A stretch of 64,000 nucleotides of DNA from Candidatus Thiodictyon syntrophicum (GTDB taxonomy: Bacteria > Pseudomonadota > Gammaproteobacteria > Chromatiales > Chromatiaceae): the NCBI RefSeq assembly GCF_002813775.1, contig NZ_CP020370.1, positions 2,195,501 through 2,259,500 of the forward strand, read 5' to 3'. The notes beneath the pieces were generated by a model. It had not been told where the DNA came from and ran no database searches. It worked only from the letters and a program-made list of their open reading frames with translations. Of this stretch, positions 17,719-26,441 are shown piece by piece; the first letter of the stretch is position 1, and each line of letters begins with the position of its first letter. Made by a program: the position numbers and the translations under genes.

Positions 17719-18270
17719 CTATCGGTCCTGCTCGGCAACGGCGAAGATGCCGGGGACGTTGCGAAAATAGCCCTTGTAGTCTAGTCCGTAGCCGAACAGG
17801 TAGCGGTCCGGAACCCTGATGCCGACAAACTCCGCCGCGTAGGCATGGGGGCGCTCCTTCTCGATCAGGACCGCCGCGTGTACGGCGGCCGCCCCGTCCT
17901 CGCGGCAGGCGCGGGCGATCGCCTCCAGGGTCAGTCCCTCGTCGAGCACGTCATCCAGGATCAGCACCTGCTCGCCGCGCACGGCCTCCGCGGGGCGGTA
18001 CTGCCAGTCGAGATCACCGCCGCGGGTGGTCCCGTGGTAACGATTCACATGGACATAGCTCAGTCGCAACTGAAAATTCAGCCGGGGCAACAGGAGCCCC
18101 GCGGCGATGACGCCGCCGGTCATCACACACAGGACGACCGGATCGGTCCCGGCCAGACGCTCGGTGATGGCGAGCGCCAGGCGGTCGAGGGCCTCCTCCA
18201 TGGCCTCCTCGGTGACCAGGCAGTCGGCGCGGTCGGCGACCGCGGCATAGGTTTCGGGGGACAGTTTCAT
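17719..18270 (-). CDS. hpt: Hypoxanthine-guanine phosphoribosyltransferase
   Basis: Hpt joins hypoxanthine or guanine to PRPP. The 183-residue product carries the PRPP-binding loop VLILDDVLDEGLTL (near residue 103-116), the VLCVMTGGVIAAGLLL strand and the C-terminal PDRYLFGYGLDYKGYFRN of purine PRTases. Its ATG overlaps the nagZ stop (ATGA), so the two are probably translationally coupled. With mtiP nearby it completes a purine-salvage neighbourhood like that of Pseudomonas. Confidence 0.9.
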   Translation of the reverse strand: MKLSPETYAAVADRADCLVTEEAMEEALDRLALAITERLAGTDPVVLCVMTGGVIAAGLLLPRLNFQLRLSYVHVNRYHGTTRGGDLDWQYRPAEAVRGEQVLILDDVLDEGLTLEAIARACREDGAAAVHAAVLIEKERPHAYAAEFVGIRVPDRYLFGYGLDYKGYFRNVPGIFAVAEQDR

Positions 18271-19349
18271 GAGTGCTTTACCGGTCTTGTGGGGTCGTCC
18301 AGGGCCAGGTCAAGGTCCAGGGTTTCCAGGTCTTCCAGGCGTGCGACCTGATGCACGCCCTCCTGCCAGCGCGGTTCTTCGTGCAGACGTTCGCGGGTCA
18401 GGTGCCCGCGCCCGTGCATGCGCAGCAGGCGCAACTGGGCGGTCGGGTCGGACTGGTCGTGAAACGCCGCGACGATCGCCTCGGCGGCCGGGCGATTGTT
18501 ACAAATCAGCAGCATGTCGCAGCCGGCCCGGGCGGCGGCCCGGGCGCGCTCCACATAGTCGCCGCCGGCACCGGCGGCGGCCATGTTGAGGTCGTCGCTG
18601 AAGATGACGCCGGCGAATCCCAGGCGTTCGCGCAACACGTGCTGGAGCCAGAACGGGGAGAACCCGGCGGGCTCCGGGGCCAGACGCGGATAGACCACAT
18701 GGGCCGGCATCACCGCCTCCAGTCCGTGCTCGATCAGCCGGCGGAAGGGCACCAGGTCCGCGGCCAGGAGGTCCGCCAGGTCCCGCTCGTCGCGGGGTAG
18801 CTCGGTGTGTGAGTCCGCGGCCACGCCGCCATGCCCGGGGAAGTGCTTGCCGACCGCGGCCATGCCGGCCAGGCGCACCCCCGCCGCCCAGGCGCCCGCC
18901 AGGGCGCAGACCGGTTCCGCCGCGGACCCGAAGCCGCGGTCGCCGATGACCTGACACAGGCCCCGGTCCAGGTCCAGCACCGGGGCGAAGCTGAAGTCCA
19001 CCCCGGCCACCAGCAATTCCGCGGCCATCAGCCAGGCGACCGCGGTGCAGGCGGAGCAGGCGCGGCGGGGGTCCCGGGCGTAGAGCGCGCCGAAGCGCCC
19101 GGCCGGGGGCAGGCGGGTGAAACCCGCGCGAAAGCGCTGCACCCGGCCCCCCTCCTGATCCACCCCGATCAGCAGGCGCGGCTCGCGTAGGGCATGGATA
19201 GCCGCGGTCAGTTCCCCGAGCTGGGCCGGGTCCTGATAGTTGCGGGCGAACAGGATGACCCCGCCGACCGCCGGGTGGCGCAGCAGTTCGCGGTCTTCGG
19301 CGCCCAGTTGGGTGCCCGCCAGGTCGACCATGATGGGGCCCAGTGACAT
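18267..19349 (-). CDS. nagZ: Beta-N-acetylhexosaminidase
   Basis: NagZ removes N-acetylglucosamine from anhydro-muropeptides in cytoplasmic peptidoglycan recycling. The 360-residue family-3 glycosidase has IGVDQEGGRVQRFR, the catalytic-loop signature KHFPGHGGVAADSHTELP and VIFSDDLNM with the nucleophile aspartate. There is no signal peptide. GGGAGA lies 8 bases ahead of the ATG, and hpt follows with a 4-bp overlap. Confidence 0.94.
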   Translation of the reverse strand: MSLGPIMVDLAGTQLGAEDRELLRHPAVGGVILFARNYQDPAQLGELTAAIHALREPRLLIGVDQEGGRVQRFRAGFTRLPPAGRFGALYARDPRRACSACTAVAWLMAAELLVAGVDFSFAPVLDLDRGLCQVIGDRGFGSAAEPVCALAGAWAAGVRLAGMAAVGKHFPGHGGVAADSHTELPRDERDLADLLAADLVPFRRLIEHGLEAVMPAHVVYPRLAPEPAGFSPFWLQHVLRERLGFAGVIFSDDLNMAAAGAGGDYVERARAAARAGCDMLLICNNRPAAEAIVAAFHDQSDPTAQLRLLRMHGRGHLTRERLHEEPRWQEGVHQVARLEDLETLDLDLALDDPTRPVKHS

Positions 19350-19533
19350 GGTCAGTTCTCCCGTCCGGGCCGCTGGCGGCCGAACCTCATCTCGGGGGTT
19401 GCAGCGGGTCGTGCGTGTCGTGGTGGCATCTCATCGCCTGGGGCCGGTGACCGGGTGCCTGCCACCCGGTCCTTCGTCGCTGTTTTTAGCACAGCGGCGA
19501 GCGCTTGTCTGTGGCGACGCGGGGCAGGGGCGC

Positions 19534-19726
19534 GATCAGAACTGATGTGTTAACGCACATGTCGTAGGGTACGCATCGCGTACCCTATTTAGGTATGGCT
19601 ACCGGACGTTCTCGGGGAGCGGGCGTCGTTGTCGTTGTCGTTGTCGTTGTCGTAATCGTGGTCGGATCGTTCGATTACGACAACGACAGCGTATCCGGGA
19701 TCTCGGCCGCCACATCAGTTCTGACC
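19534..19726. repeat. (GTCGTT)n palindromic element, family A copy 1
   Basis: The element is bounded by GATCAGAACTGATGTG (19534-19549) and its inverted complement, with one mismatch, at 19711-19726. Inside it are GGGTACGCATCGCGTACCC, ACCGGACGTTCT, a run of GTCGTT hexamers ending GTAATCG, and after a short spacer CGATTACGACAACGAC. The same modules occur in reverse order and orientation at 55575-55744. No ORF is supported within it. Confidence 0.85.
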
Positions 19727-19747
19727 GCACCCGCGCGCGACCTTGGG

Positions 19748-20452
19748 TCAAGCGGGGCCCGGCCGTGCCGCGGACCGCTCACGGCTGGTCAGGCGCCACA
19801 GCCGATAGGCCGCCAGCGCGAAGCAGGCGGTGCCGAGCGCCGTAAGTGTCTGCTCGGTCCAGTGCATAGCAAGCGTCTTGGGGTTCATCATGGCGATCGG
19901 CTGCAACGCGAAGATCATCAGCAGATTGACCGCGAACAGGAGCGCCGTGCCCCACCGGCGCAGGCTCACCGCGGCCCGGATCAGCAGCAGGCTGGCGGCG
20001 AGGTTGCCGAGACTGGCGAGCACCAGCAGCGGCAGGAACCAGCCCCGCGGGATCGCGAGCACCCAGTACCGCAGCGCCGCCGCGGCGAAGGCGAGCGCCA
20101 CCACGGCCAGCGCGACCCGCCACAGCCCCGCGGAGACCGGTCGCCCCCGTTGGCCCCGCACCGCCCCCCACAGGGCCACGGCCAGCAGGGCGAAGCCGGG
20201 GGCCATCAGTGGGAACAGGGCAGCGGCCAGCCAGACCAGGTCCGTCCCGGTGGTCGCGACGATCAGCTTCCAGGACACCTTCGCCAACCCGCCCGCCAGG
20301 ATCAGCCCGGCGCCCAGGAGTGCGAGCCCCCGGTCGGCCGGGTCCTGCTGCGCGACGTAGCGCGTCAGGAACCACAGGGCAAGGCCGGTCAGGGCGACCG
20401 GCAGGACGTTGTAGAGCGCGAGCGAGAGTGGAAAATCGGGTAGATTGGACAT
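19748..20452 (-). CDS. Hypothetical seven-helix membrane protein
   Basis: I do not recognise this 234-residue protein. Seven hydrophobic segments of 18-24 residues can be seen, including LPVALTGLALWFLTRYV, LALLGAGLILAGGLA, LFPLMAPGFALLAVALW, VALAVVALAFAAAAL, LPLLVLASLGNLAASLLLI, LFAVNLLMIFALQPIAMM and ALGTACFALAAYRLW. An in-frame extension of 20 codons upstream looks non-coding, so MSNLPDF at 20452 is preferred. It is divergent from ftsH. Confidence 0.6.
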   Translation of the reverse strand: MSNLPDFPLSLALYNVLPVALTGLALWFLTRYVAQQDPADRGLALLGAGLILAGGLAKVSWKLIVATTGTDLVWLAAALFPLMAPGFALLAVALWGAVRGQRGRPVSAGLWRVALAVVALAFAAAALRYWVLAIPRGWFLPLLVLASLGNLAASLLLIRAAVSLRRWGTALLFAVNLLMIFALQPIAMMNPKTLAMHWTEQTLTALGTACFALAAYRLWRLTSRERSAARPGPA

Positions 20453-20729
20453 GCTGTGGCGACCATTGGGCGTCCGCAGGGGGGACGACGACGTTTCTCT
20501 TGGTGGGAACATTGCGTCAGTATTGCGTTCTTGCCAAGCGACCTGGCCGCCGGATTGAACCCAGCGAGGCGGCCGGAGTCAACCAGAGGAAGAGCAGGTC
20601 CCAGGCGCGGCCCCGGGCGAATCCAGACCAGCGCCTTTGGTTTTTGCGCGTCCTGCCCCGATGTACTCGGTTGCGCGGCTTGGTGTCGGGCCGCGCGCCA
20701 CGGTGCCCCATTTTGCGAGGATTGATCGG

Positions 20730-22661
20730 ATGATGAATGCCAAGAACTTGAATATCCTGCTCTGGGTCGCCGTGTCCCTGTGGCTGGTGATGATGCTGAG
20801 CGGTCTGGCCGGACCCGGCCAGAGCGAGGCCCGGACCCTGAGCTACAGCCAGTTCCTCGCGGAACTCGGTGAGGGCGCCATCCAGGAGGTGCGCATTCAG
20901 GACCAGACCATCAAGGGTACGCGCACGGACGGCAGCCACTTCGAGACCTTCAACCCCGGCGACCCGGGGCTCGTGGCCGATCTGCTCAAGAACGCCGTCA
21001 CCATCCGCGCCGAGCCTCCGTCGCAGCCCAGCATCGTCGGTCAACTGCTGTCCGCCTGGCTGCCCTTCGTCGTACTGATCGGCGTCTGGGTCTGGTTCAT
21101 GCGCCGCGGCGGTGCCGGCGGCGGCGGACCCGGGGGCATCTTCGGCTTCGGCAAGAGCCGCGCCCGCCAGCACGCGGAGGGCGACATCAAGGTCACCCTG
21201 CGCGACGTGGCCGGCTGCGAAGAGGCCAAGGACGAGGTCGGCGAACTGGTCGAGTTCCTGCGCAACCCACAGAAGTTCTCGAGCCTGGGCGGACACATCC
21301 CGCGCGGCGTGCTGATGGTCGGTCCGCCGGGAACGGGCAAGACCCTGCTGGCGCGGGCCATCGCCGGCGAGGCCAAGGTGCCGTTCTTCAGCATCTCGGG
21401 CTCGGACTTCGTGGAGATGTTCGTCGGCGTGGGCGCCTCGCGCGTGCGTGACCTCTTCGAGCAGGCCAAGAAGAGCGCCCCCTGCATCATCTTCATCGAT
21501 GAGATCGACGCCGTGGGCCGCCGCCGCGGGGCCGGCCTGGGCGGCGGGCACGACGAGCGCGAGCAGACCCTGAACCAACTCCTGGTCGAGATGGACGGCT
21601 TCGCCGGCAACGAGGGCATCATCGTCATCGCCGCCACCAACCGGGCCGACGTGCTGGACCCGGCCCTGCTGCGCCCCGGGCGCTTCGACCGCCAGGTGGT
21701 CGTCGGCCTGCCGGATCTGAGCGGCCGCACCGCGATCCTTGAGGTGCACATGCGCAAGGTGCCCCTGGCCGATGACGTGGTCGCCCGCACCATCGCCCGC
21801 GGCACCCCCGGCTTCTCCGGGGCGGATCTCGCCAACCTGGTCAACGAGGCGGCCCTGTTCGCCGCCCGCGCGGGCCTGACCGCGGTCAACATGCAGATGT
21901 TCGAGAAGGCCAAGGACAAGATCATGATGGGTGCGGAGCGCCGCAGCATGGTGATGTCCGACACCGAGAAGAAGCTCACCGCCTACCATGAGGCCGGCCA
22001 CGTCATCGTCGGGCGCCTGGTGCCGGAACACGACCCGGTGCACAAGGTCAGCATCATCCCGCGCGGCCGGGCCCTGGGCGTCACCCTGTTCCTGCCCGAG
22101 CGTGACCGCTACAGCATGAGCAAGCGCCAATTGGAGAGCCAGATCTCCAGCCTGTTCGGCGGGCGCCTGGCGGAGGAACTGGTCTTCGGGCCTGAGCACG
22201 TTACCACCGGCGCCTCCAACGACCTGGAGCGCTCGACCGCCATCGCCCGCAAGATGGTCACCCGCTTCGGCCTGTCCGACAACCTGGGCCCCCTGGCCTA
22301 CGCCGACGAGGAGGGCGAGGTCTTCCTGGGCCATTCGGTGACCCAGCAGCGCCAGATCTCGGACGACACGGCCGTGGCGATCGACAACGAGGTCCGGATC
22401 ATCGTCGACCGCAACTACCAGCGCTCCAAGGACCTGCTGCTGGCGAACATGGACAAGCTCCATCGCATGGCCGAGGCCCTCCTGCGCTTCGAGACCATCG
22501 ACCGCGACCAGATCGAGGACGTCATGAACGGCCGCCCGGTGCGCGAGCCGCCCGAAGACAGCGGTCAGGCCGCGCCGGCCGCGGGCAGCGGGGCGCCGAC
22601 CGGCGGGCAGCCGCGCGGCGAGCCGCCGATTGTCGGCGGGCCCTTGGGTGGTCGGGTCTGA
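20730..22661 (+). CDS. ftsH: ATP-dependent zinc metalloprotease FtsH
   Basis: FtsH is the membrane-bound AAA+ protease that removes misassembled membrane proteins and regulators. The 643-residue product has two N-terminal membrane segments ([16 protein letters not shown] and [19 protein letters not shown]), Walker A GPPGTGKT near residue 199, Walker [12 protein letters not shown], the second region of homology, and the zinc motif HEAGH near 420. The Gly/Pro-rich tail is long. GAGG precedes the ATG at 20730 by 9 bases. A CCCCGATGTA string at 20656 recalls a heat-shock -10 element but lacks a good -35. It is not next to rlmE or folP, so it may be a second ftsH copy. Confidence 0.95.
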   Translation: MMNAKNLNILLWVAVSLWLVMMLSGLAGPGQSEARTLSYSQFLAELGEGAIQEVRIQDQTIKGTRTDGSHFETFNPGDPGLVADLLKNAVTIRAEPPSQPSIVGQLLSAWLPFVVLIGVWVWFMRRGGAGGGGPGGIFGFGKSRARQHAEGDIKVTLRDVAGCEEAKDEVGELVEFLRNPQKFSSLGGHIPRGVLMVGPPGTGKTLLARAIAGEAKVPFFSISGSDFVEMFVGVGASRVRDLFEQAKKSAPCIIFIDEIDAVGRRRGAGLGGGHDEREQTLNQLLVEMDGFAGNEGIIVIAATNRADVLDPALLRPGRFDRQVVVGLPDLSGRTAILEVHMRKVPLADDVVARTIARGTPGFSGADLANLVNEAALFAARAGLTAVNMQMFEKAKDKIMMGAERRSMVMSDTEKKLTAYHEAGHVIVGRLVPEHDPVHKVSIIPRGRALGVTLFLPERDRYSMSKRQLESQISSLFGGRLAEELVFGPEHVTTGASNDLERSTAIARKMVTRFGLSDNLGPLAYADEEGEVFLGHSVTQQRQISDDTAVAIDNEVRIIVDRNYQRSKDLLLANMDKLHRMAEALLRFETIDRDQIEDVMNGRPVREPPEDSGQAAPAAGSGAPTGGQPRGEPPIVGGPLGGRV

Positions 22662-22752
22662 GCCTGGCTGGCCGGGGCAACGTCCCCGTGCGAGCGGCTT
22701 GCAGCCGCGATGCGAGGCCGCGGTAACCCGCCACGCAACGGCAGAGGGTATC

Positions 22753-22807
22753 CGTCGCGGCCGGGGGGCCGCTCCTACGGCGTAGGAGCGGCCCCCCGGC
22801 CGCGACG
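22753..22807. repeat. Perfect 26-bp stem with a 3-base loop
   Basis: Bases 22753-22778 (CGTCGCGGCCGGGGGG then CCGCTCCTAC) are exactly complementary to 22782-22807, leaving the loop GGC. It lies between the convergent ends of ftsH and the DUF1415 gene. Shorter relatives with GTCGCGGC..GCCGCTCC occur at 35033 and 50105, so it is a dispersed palindrome that may also end transcription from both sides. Confidence 0.85.
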
Positions 22808-22876
22808 GGTTGCCGCAAGGGCAGGTCGCCGGAGCGCAAACGATGGGCAGCGCTCTCGCTCGGCCCATCCTACGGG

Positions 22877-22906
22877 CTACGATTACGACAACGACAACGA
22901 CAACGT
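22877..22906. repeat. Half of a (GTCGTT)n-type element
   Basis: GCTACGATTACGACAACGAC and more AACGAC units match the right arm of the elements at 23552 and 48440. The left arm and core are absent, so this is a solo arm left at the 3' end of the DUF1415 gene. Confidence 0.6.
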
Positions 22907-22917
22907 GGGAGCGAGAA

Positions 22918-23460
22918 TCAGAGACAGTTATCTCGCAGCATCTTCAGGTAAACCAGCCCCTTCTCGCGGGCAAAGGCGATATTCCTGTCCGCGATTCCTT
23001 CCGGATCGGTGTAATGGGCCAAGGCCTGGTCGATGCCCTCTTCGCGGATCAGGTGCAGCATCGGGTAGAGTGACCGGTTGGTATAATTTGCCGGGTCGTC
23101 CGCCGGGGCCTCGGCAAAGCGGTAATCCGGGTGGAAGCCCGCGACCTGATAGACGCCCTCATAGCCTTGCGCGGCCAGCAGGTCCTCCGCCAGCGCGACC
23201 AGGTCCAGATAGTCGTCGAACCCCGGATAGGCCTCGGGAAAGATCAGCAGCGTGGTCTCGATCGCCGGCTGCTCATCCAGCCGGTGACACTCGCGCAGGA
23301 GGGCGTCCAGGCAGGACTGCTCGTCGGCGGCGGCCTCGACCTGGTAATGGATACTGCCGCGCCTGACCGGCTTGGCGGCAAAGGGACAGAAATTGCATCC
23401 GACCACGACCTCGGCCACCCATTTTTTGGTCTGGGTGATGACCTGTTCAGTGTCGATCAT
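22918..23460 (-). CDS. DUF1415 family protein
   Basis: The 180-residue soluble protein matches DUF1415: QTKKWVAEVVVGCNFCPFA near the start (with two cysteines), ETTLLIFPEAYPGFDDYLDL, YQVAGFHPDYRFA and the C-terminal PMLHLIREEGIDQAL. The function of the family is unknown. The start at 23460 gives the family-like N-terminus MIDTEQVITQTKKW; the frame continues upstream another 25 codons without similarity, and no clear ribosome-binding site is visible before either. Confidence 0.75.
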   Translation of the reverse strand: MIDTEQVITQTKKWVAEVVVGCNFCPFAAKPVRRGSIHYQVEAAADEQSCLDALLRECHRLDEQPAIETTLLIFPEAYPGFDDYLDLVALAEDLLAAQGYEGVYQVAGFHPDYRFAEAPADDPANYTNRSLYPMLHLIREEGIDQALAHYTDPEGIADRNIAFAREKGLVYLKMLRDNCL

Positions 23461-23551
23461 AAGGAGAATAAGGGTCCGGTTGAAATGATGGTCGAGACCT
23501 AAGGAACGGTTTACTGATAAGTTAAACAAGTCCATCAGGCAATGCTTGTCG

Positions 23552-23720
<169 letters not shown>

Positions 23721-23739
23721 TTGTGTTCCGGAGTGTCCC

Positions 23740-24948
23740 ATGGGCCACCTGCTGAGCGCCAAGTCTTCCCTGGTGCCCCTGATCGATCGTCTCAACCGCT
23801 ACCCGATCGGACTCGTGGACAGCGCCAAACTCAGGGAGATCCTGGCCCTGCTGTTCACCGAACGCGAGGCCTTCGTCGCCTCCCGCTTCCCCCTGCACGA
23901 GGCGACCGCCGCCGAGCTCAGCGACCTGACCGGGATCGCACCCCCGCACCTGCGCCCGCTCCTGGAATCCATGGCCGACAAGGGCCTGGTGATGGACCTG
24001 CCCTACGGGGCCCAGACCTATTATCTGCTGGTCCCCGGCCTGATCGGCTTCATGGAGTTCACCTTCATGCGCCGCCGGCCCACCCTGACCGCCCCGGTCC
24101 CGGTTGCGGAGCTGGCCCGGCTCATGTCCGAGTATCTGCACGAGAACGGGCGGGCGGGGCAGGGCGGGGAGTTCTTCGGCAGCCCCACCCAACTCACCCG
24201 CGCCCTGGTCTACGCCGAGCATATCCCGGTCACCTCGCGCATCACCGCCTACGAGGATGCCCGCCGCATCATCATGGACGCCGACTACCGCGCCGTCACC
24301 CTCTGTTACTGCCGACACAAGAAGGAGCATCTGGGCGAGCCCTGCCGCAAGGGCGCCCCGGTCGAGGCGATCTGCATGGTGCTGGGCGAGGGCGCCCGCT
24401 TCCTGGTGCGCCGCGGCTTCGCCCAGGAGCAGGACCAGGCGGCGATGCTCGCCACCCTGGAGCGGGCGCGCGCCCTAGGCCTCACCCACGTCACCGACAA
24501 CGTGCGCGAGCGCCCCAGCTTCATCTGCAACTGTTGCCGCTGCTGCTGCGAGCTGATGGCCGGGGTCCAGTCCGGCTTCAGCGACGGCATCGCCAAGACC
24601 CCCTTCCTCGCCGCCGTGGACCCGACCCGCTGCGACTATTGCGGCGAGTGCCTCAAGACCTGCAACGTCAAGTGCATCGGCCTGGCCGACGCCGCCCGCA
24701 CCCTGCCCAAGCCGCAGCGCTGGGCCGCAGTCGACACCGCCACCTGTCTCGGCTGCGGGGCCTGCATCGCCGTCTGCAAACGCGGCGCCATCCAACTGGT
24801 GCCGCGCCCCCACCCCAAGACGCCGCCCAAGAACAAGGGCCGCCTCTTCGCCCGCATCCTGTGGGAGAAGGGCCGCCTCTGGCCCTTCATCGCCGACCGG
24901 GCCAAACAGCAATGGCGGCTGCTCACGCGTGCCGCCCGCCGGCCGTGA
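23740..24948 (+). CDS. 4Fe-4S dicluster protein with N-terminal winged-helix-like domain
   Basis: The 402-residue protein starts with about 100 residues that resemble a winged helix (EATAAELSDLTGIAPPHLRPLLESMADKGLV). A middle part follows with cysteine groups LCYCRHKKEH and FICNCCRCCCELM, then two ferredoxin motifs, CDYCGECLKTCNVKC and CLGCGACIAVCKRGA. The ligand pattern predicts two 4Fe-4S clusters, so it is an electron carrier or redox sensor. The same architecture occurs in anaerobes as an unnamed ferredoxin-type protein. GGAG lies 7 bases before the ATG, within a few bases of a palindromic element. Its partner is not evident. Confidence 0.8.
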   Translation: MGHLLSAKSSLVPLIDRLNRYPIGLVDSAKLREILALLFTEREAFVASRFPLHEATAAELSDLTGIAPPHLRPLLESMADKGLVMDLPYGAQTYYLLVPGLIGFMEFTFMRRRPTLTAPVPVAELARLMSEYLHENGRAGQGGEFFGSPTQLTRALVYAEHIPVTSRITAYEDARRIIMDADYRAVTLCYCRHKKEHLGEPCRKGAPVEAICMVLGEGARFLVRRGFAQEQDQAAMLATLERARALGLTHVTDNVRERPSFICNCCRCCCELMAGVQSGFSDGIAKTPFLAAVDPTRCDYCGECLKTCNVKCIGLADAARTLPKPQRWAAVDTATCLGCGACIAVCKRGAIQLVPRPHPKTPPKNKGRLFARILWEKGRLWPFIADRAKQQWRLLTRAARRP

Positions 24949-25745
24949 GCGGAACCGCCGCACCTACTGGGAGCGCCGCACCCCAGTGCGGCGAGCCCCT
25001 CAACCAGGATGCACCTGAAGGCGAAGCACCATCCCCCAGCGTCGCCACCCCCGCGCCCACTGGGAGCGCCGCACCCCAGTGCGGCGAGCCCGCCACCCAG
25101 GATGCCCCAGAAGGAGAAGCGCCACCCCCCGAAGGCCGCGGCTGGTACTCCCGCGGCTACCTCCCCCACTGCGACTCAAGCCATGTCATCCAGTCGCTCA
25201 GCTACCGCCTGGAGGACTCGCTACCCATCCAAGTCCTGGCACGCCTGCAGGCCGAGTCCCGACGCGAGATCGCAGACCCCAAGACCCGCGACATCGAACT
25301 TCGCAAACGAATCGAAGACTATCTCGACGCCGGCCACGGCTCCTGCATCCTGCGCGAACCGCAGATCGCTGCGTGCATCGTCGATACCTGGCTGCACTTC
25401 GACGGCAAGCGCTATCGCCTCCTGGAATGGGTCGCCATGCCCAATCACTGCCACGTCCTGATCGAACCTCTGCCGGGCGTCGCCCTGGCGACCATCGTGC
25501 TGTCCTGGAAGAACTACACGGCCCGGTTCATCAATCGGTTCTTGACCCGCACCGCGCAGAATGGCGCAGAAGTCCACGGACAGGTCTGGCAACGCGAGTA
25601 TTGGGACCGCTACATCCGCACCGACCAACACCTCGCCGCCGCACGTCATTACATCCGGATGAACCCGGTCAAGGCGGGCCTGGTCAAGACGCCGGAGGAA
25701 TGGCCCTGGGGGAGCGCTGGAATGGGTGTAAAGAGCGATTCCTGA
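24945..25745 (+). CDS. REP-associated tyrosine transposase (RAYT)
   Basis: The Y1_Tnp-type transposase core is clear. GWYSRGYLPHCD opens it, MPNHCHVLI at residues 165-173 gives the two metal-binding histidines H168 and H170, and VWQREYWDRYIR at 213-224 holds the candidate catalytic tyrosines Y219 and Y223. The only upstream in-frame start is the GTG at 24945, which overlaps the stop of the previous gene. Translation from there runs through two REP copies, producing repeated PTGSAAPQCGEP peptides before the catalytic domain. RAYTs act on single-stranded REP palindromes. Here REPs lie inside the gene, in an array just after it and again at 31621. Confidence 0.85.
   Translation: MSGTAAPTGSAAPQCGEPLNQDAPEGEAPSPSVATPAPTGSAAPQCGEPATQDAPEGEAPPPEGRGWYSRGYLPHCDSSHVIQSLSYRLEDSLPIQVLARLQAESRREIADPKTRDIELRKRIEDYLDAGHGSCILREPQIAACIVDTWLHFDGKRYRLLEWVAMPNHCHVLIEPLPGVALATIVLSWKNYTARFINRFLTRTAQNGAEVHGQVWQREYWDRYIRTDQHLAAARHYIRMNPVKAGLVKTPEEWPWGSAGMGVKSDS
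24968..25090 (+). repeat. Two REP palindromes inside the RAYT 5' region
   Basis: TGGGAGCGCCGCACCCCAGT followed by GCGGCGAGCC occurs identically at 24968-24997 and 25061-25090. The inner GCCGCACCCCAGTGCGGC folds into a hairpin. Both copies are read in the transposase frame. Confidence 0.9.
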
Positions 25746-25757
25746 AGGCGCCGCGAC

Positions 25758-26007
25758 TGGGAGCGCCGCACCCCAGTGCGGCGCAGCCTATCGACAGGAC
25801 GCGGCGCCGCGGTCGCTTGCGAGGCTCGCCGCACTGGGGTGCGGCGCTCCCAGTGCGGCGCGGCCTATCAGCAGCACGCGGCGCCGCGGTCGCTTGCGAG
25901 GCTTCGCCGCACTGGGGTGCGGCGCTCCCAGTGCGGCGCGGCCTATCAACAGGACGCGGCGCCGCGGTCGCTTGCGAGGCTCGCCGCACTGGGGTGCGGC
26001 GCTCCCG
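25758..26007. repeat. REP array with three tandem units of 77-78 bp
   Basis: A forward REP at 25758 is followed by tandem units starting at 25801, 25878 and 25956. Each opens GCGGCGCCGCGGTCGCTTGC and contains the inverted REP CGCCGCACTGGGGTGCGGCG. The units differ at only a few positions. The array separates the RAYT from the trypco-trypsin-MoxR operon. It has no spacer diversity, so it is not a CRISPR. Confidence 0.9.
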
Positions 26008-26116
26008 GTGGCGTGCCGCGTGGCACCGATATTGAGGGCGCCGCCGATCCGTCGCCTCCTGCATGGTTTATGCTATCGCCCTGACACCGCATCGAGACAC
26101 AACCCCGGAGCACCCC

Positions 26117-26437
26117 ATGGCACTGCGCGAGATCACAATCAACGGCCAGACGATCCTGGTCGAGGTGGCCGACCTGAAGGTCGAAGGCCAGTCGGCCGAC
26201 AACCGCCGCGAGCCCACCGCGGCCAGCGCGGAGAGTGGCGATATGACGGATCGCATCGACCAACTCCTGAAAGCCCTCACCACCCCGGTCCAGGCCGCCT
26301 GCCAGGCCGCCGGTGCCGCCGAGTGGTCGCTGCGGATCAACATCGGCTTCGGGGGCAAGGCCGCGCTCCCCTTCATCGCCTCCGGCGAGGCCAATGCCGC
26401 GGTCAGGGTCACCGCCAAATGGAAGCCGGCGGCCTGA
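26117..26437 (+). CDS. Trypsin-co-occurring (CU044_2847-like) protein
   Basis: The 106-residue protein begins ALREITINGQTILVEV and ends in a short beta-rich domain, WSLRINIGFGGKAALPFIAS..NAAVRVTAKWKP. This pattern, an acidic linker with a C-terminal strand ending in a conserved Trp, is that of the small trypsin-co-occurring domain found beside trypsin-like proteases in bacterial conflict operons. GGAG lies before the ATG at 26117. The protease gene follows after 4 bases. It may regulate or be processed by that protease; this is inference. Confidence 0.65.
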   Translation: MALREITINGQTILVEVADLKVEGQSADNRREPTAASAESGDMTDRIDQLLKALTTPVQAACQAAGAAEWSLRINIGFGGKAALPFIASGEANAAVRVTAKWKPAA

Positions 26438-26441
26438 GCCG

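Noticed and set aside
20517-22868. Very long minus-strand open frame opposite ftsH.
   Set aside because: It is the high-GC antisense shadow of ftsH; its translation is low complexity (Asp/His/Gly/Leu-rich) and matches no family.
25758-26007. Tandem 77-78-bp units resembling a CRISPR array.
   Set aside because: The whole unit repeats with no variable spacers, it contains the RAYT-linked REP palindrome, and no cas gene is near.
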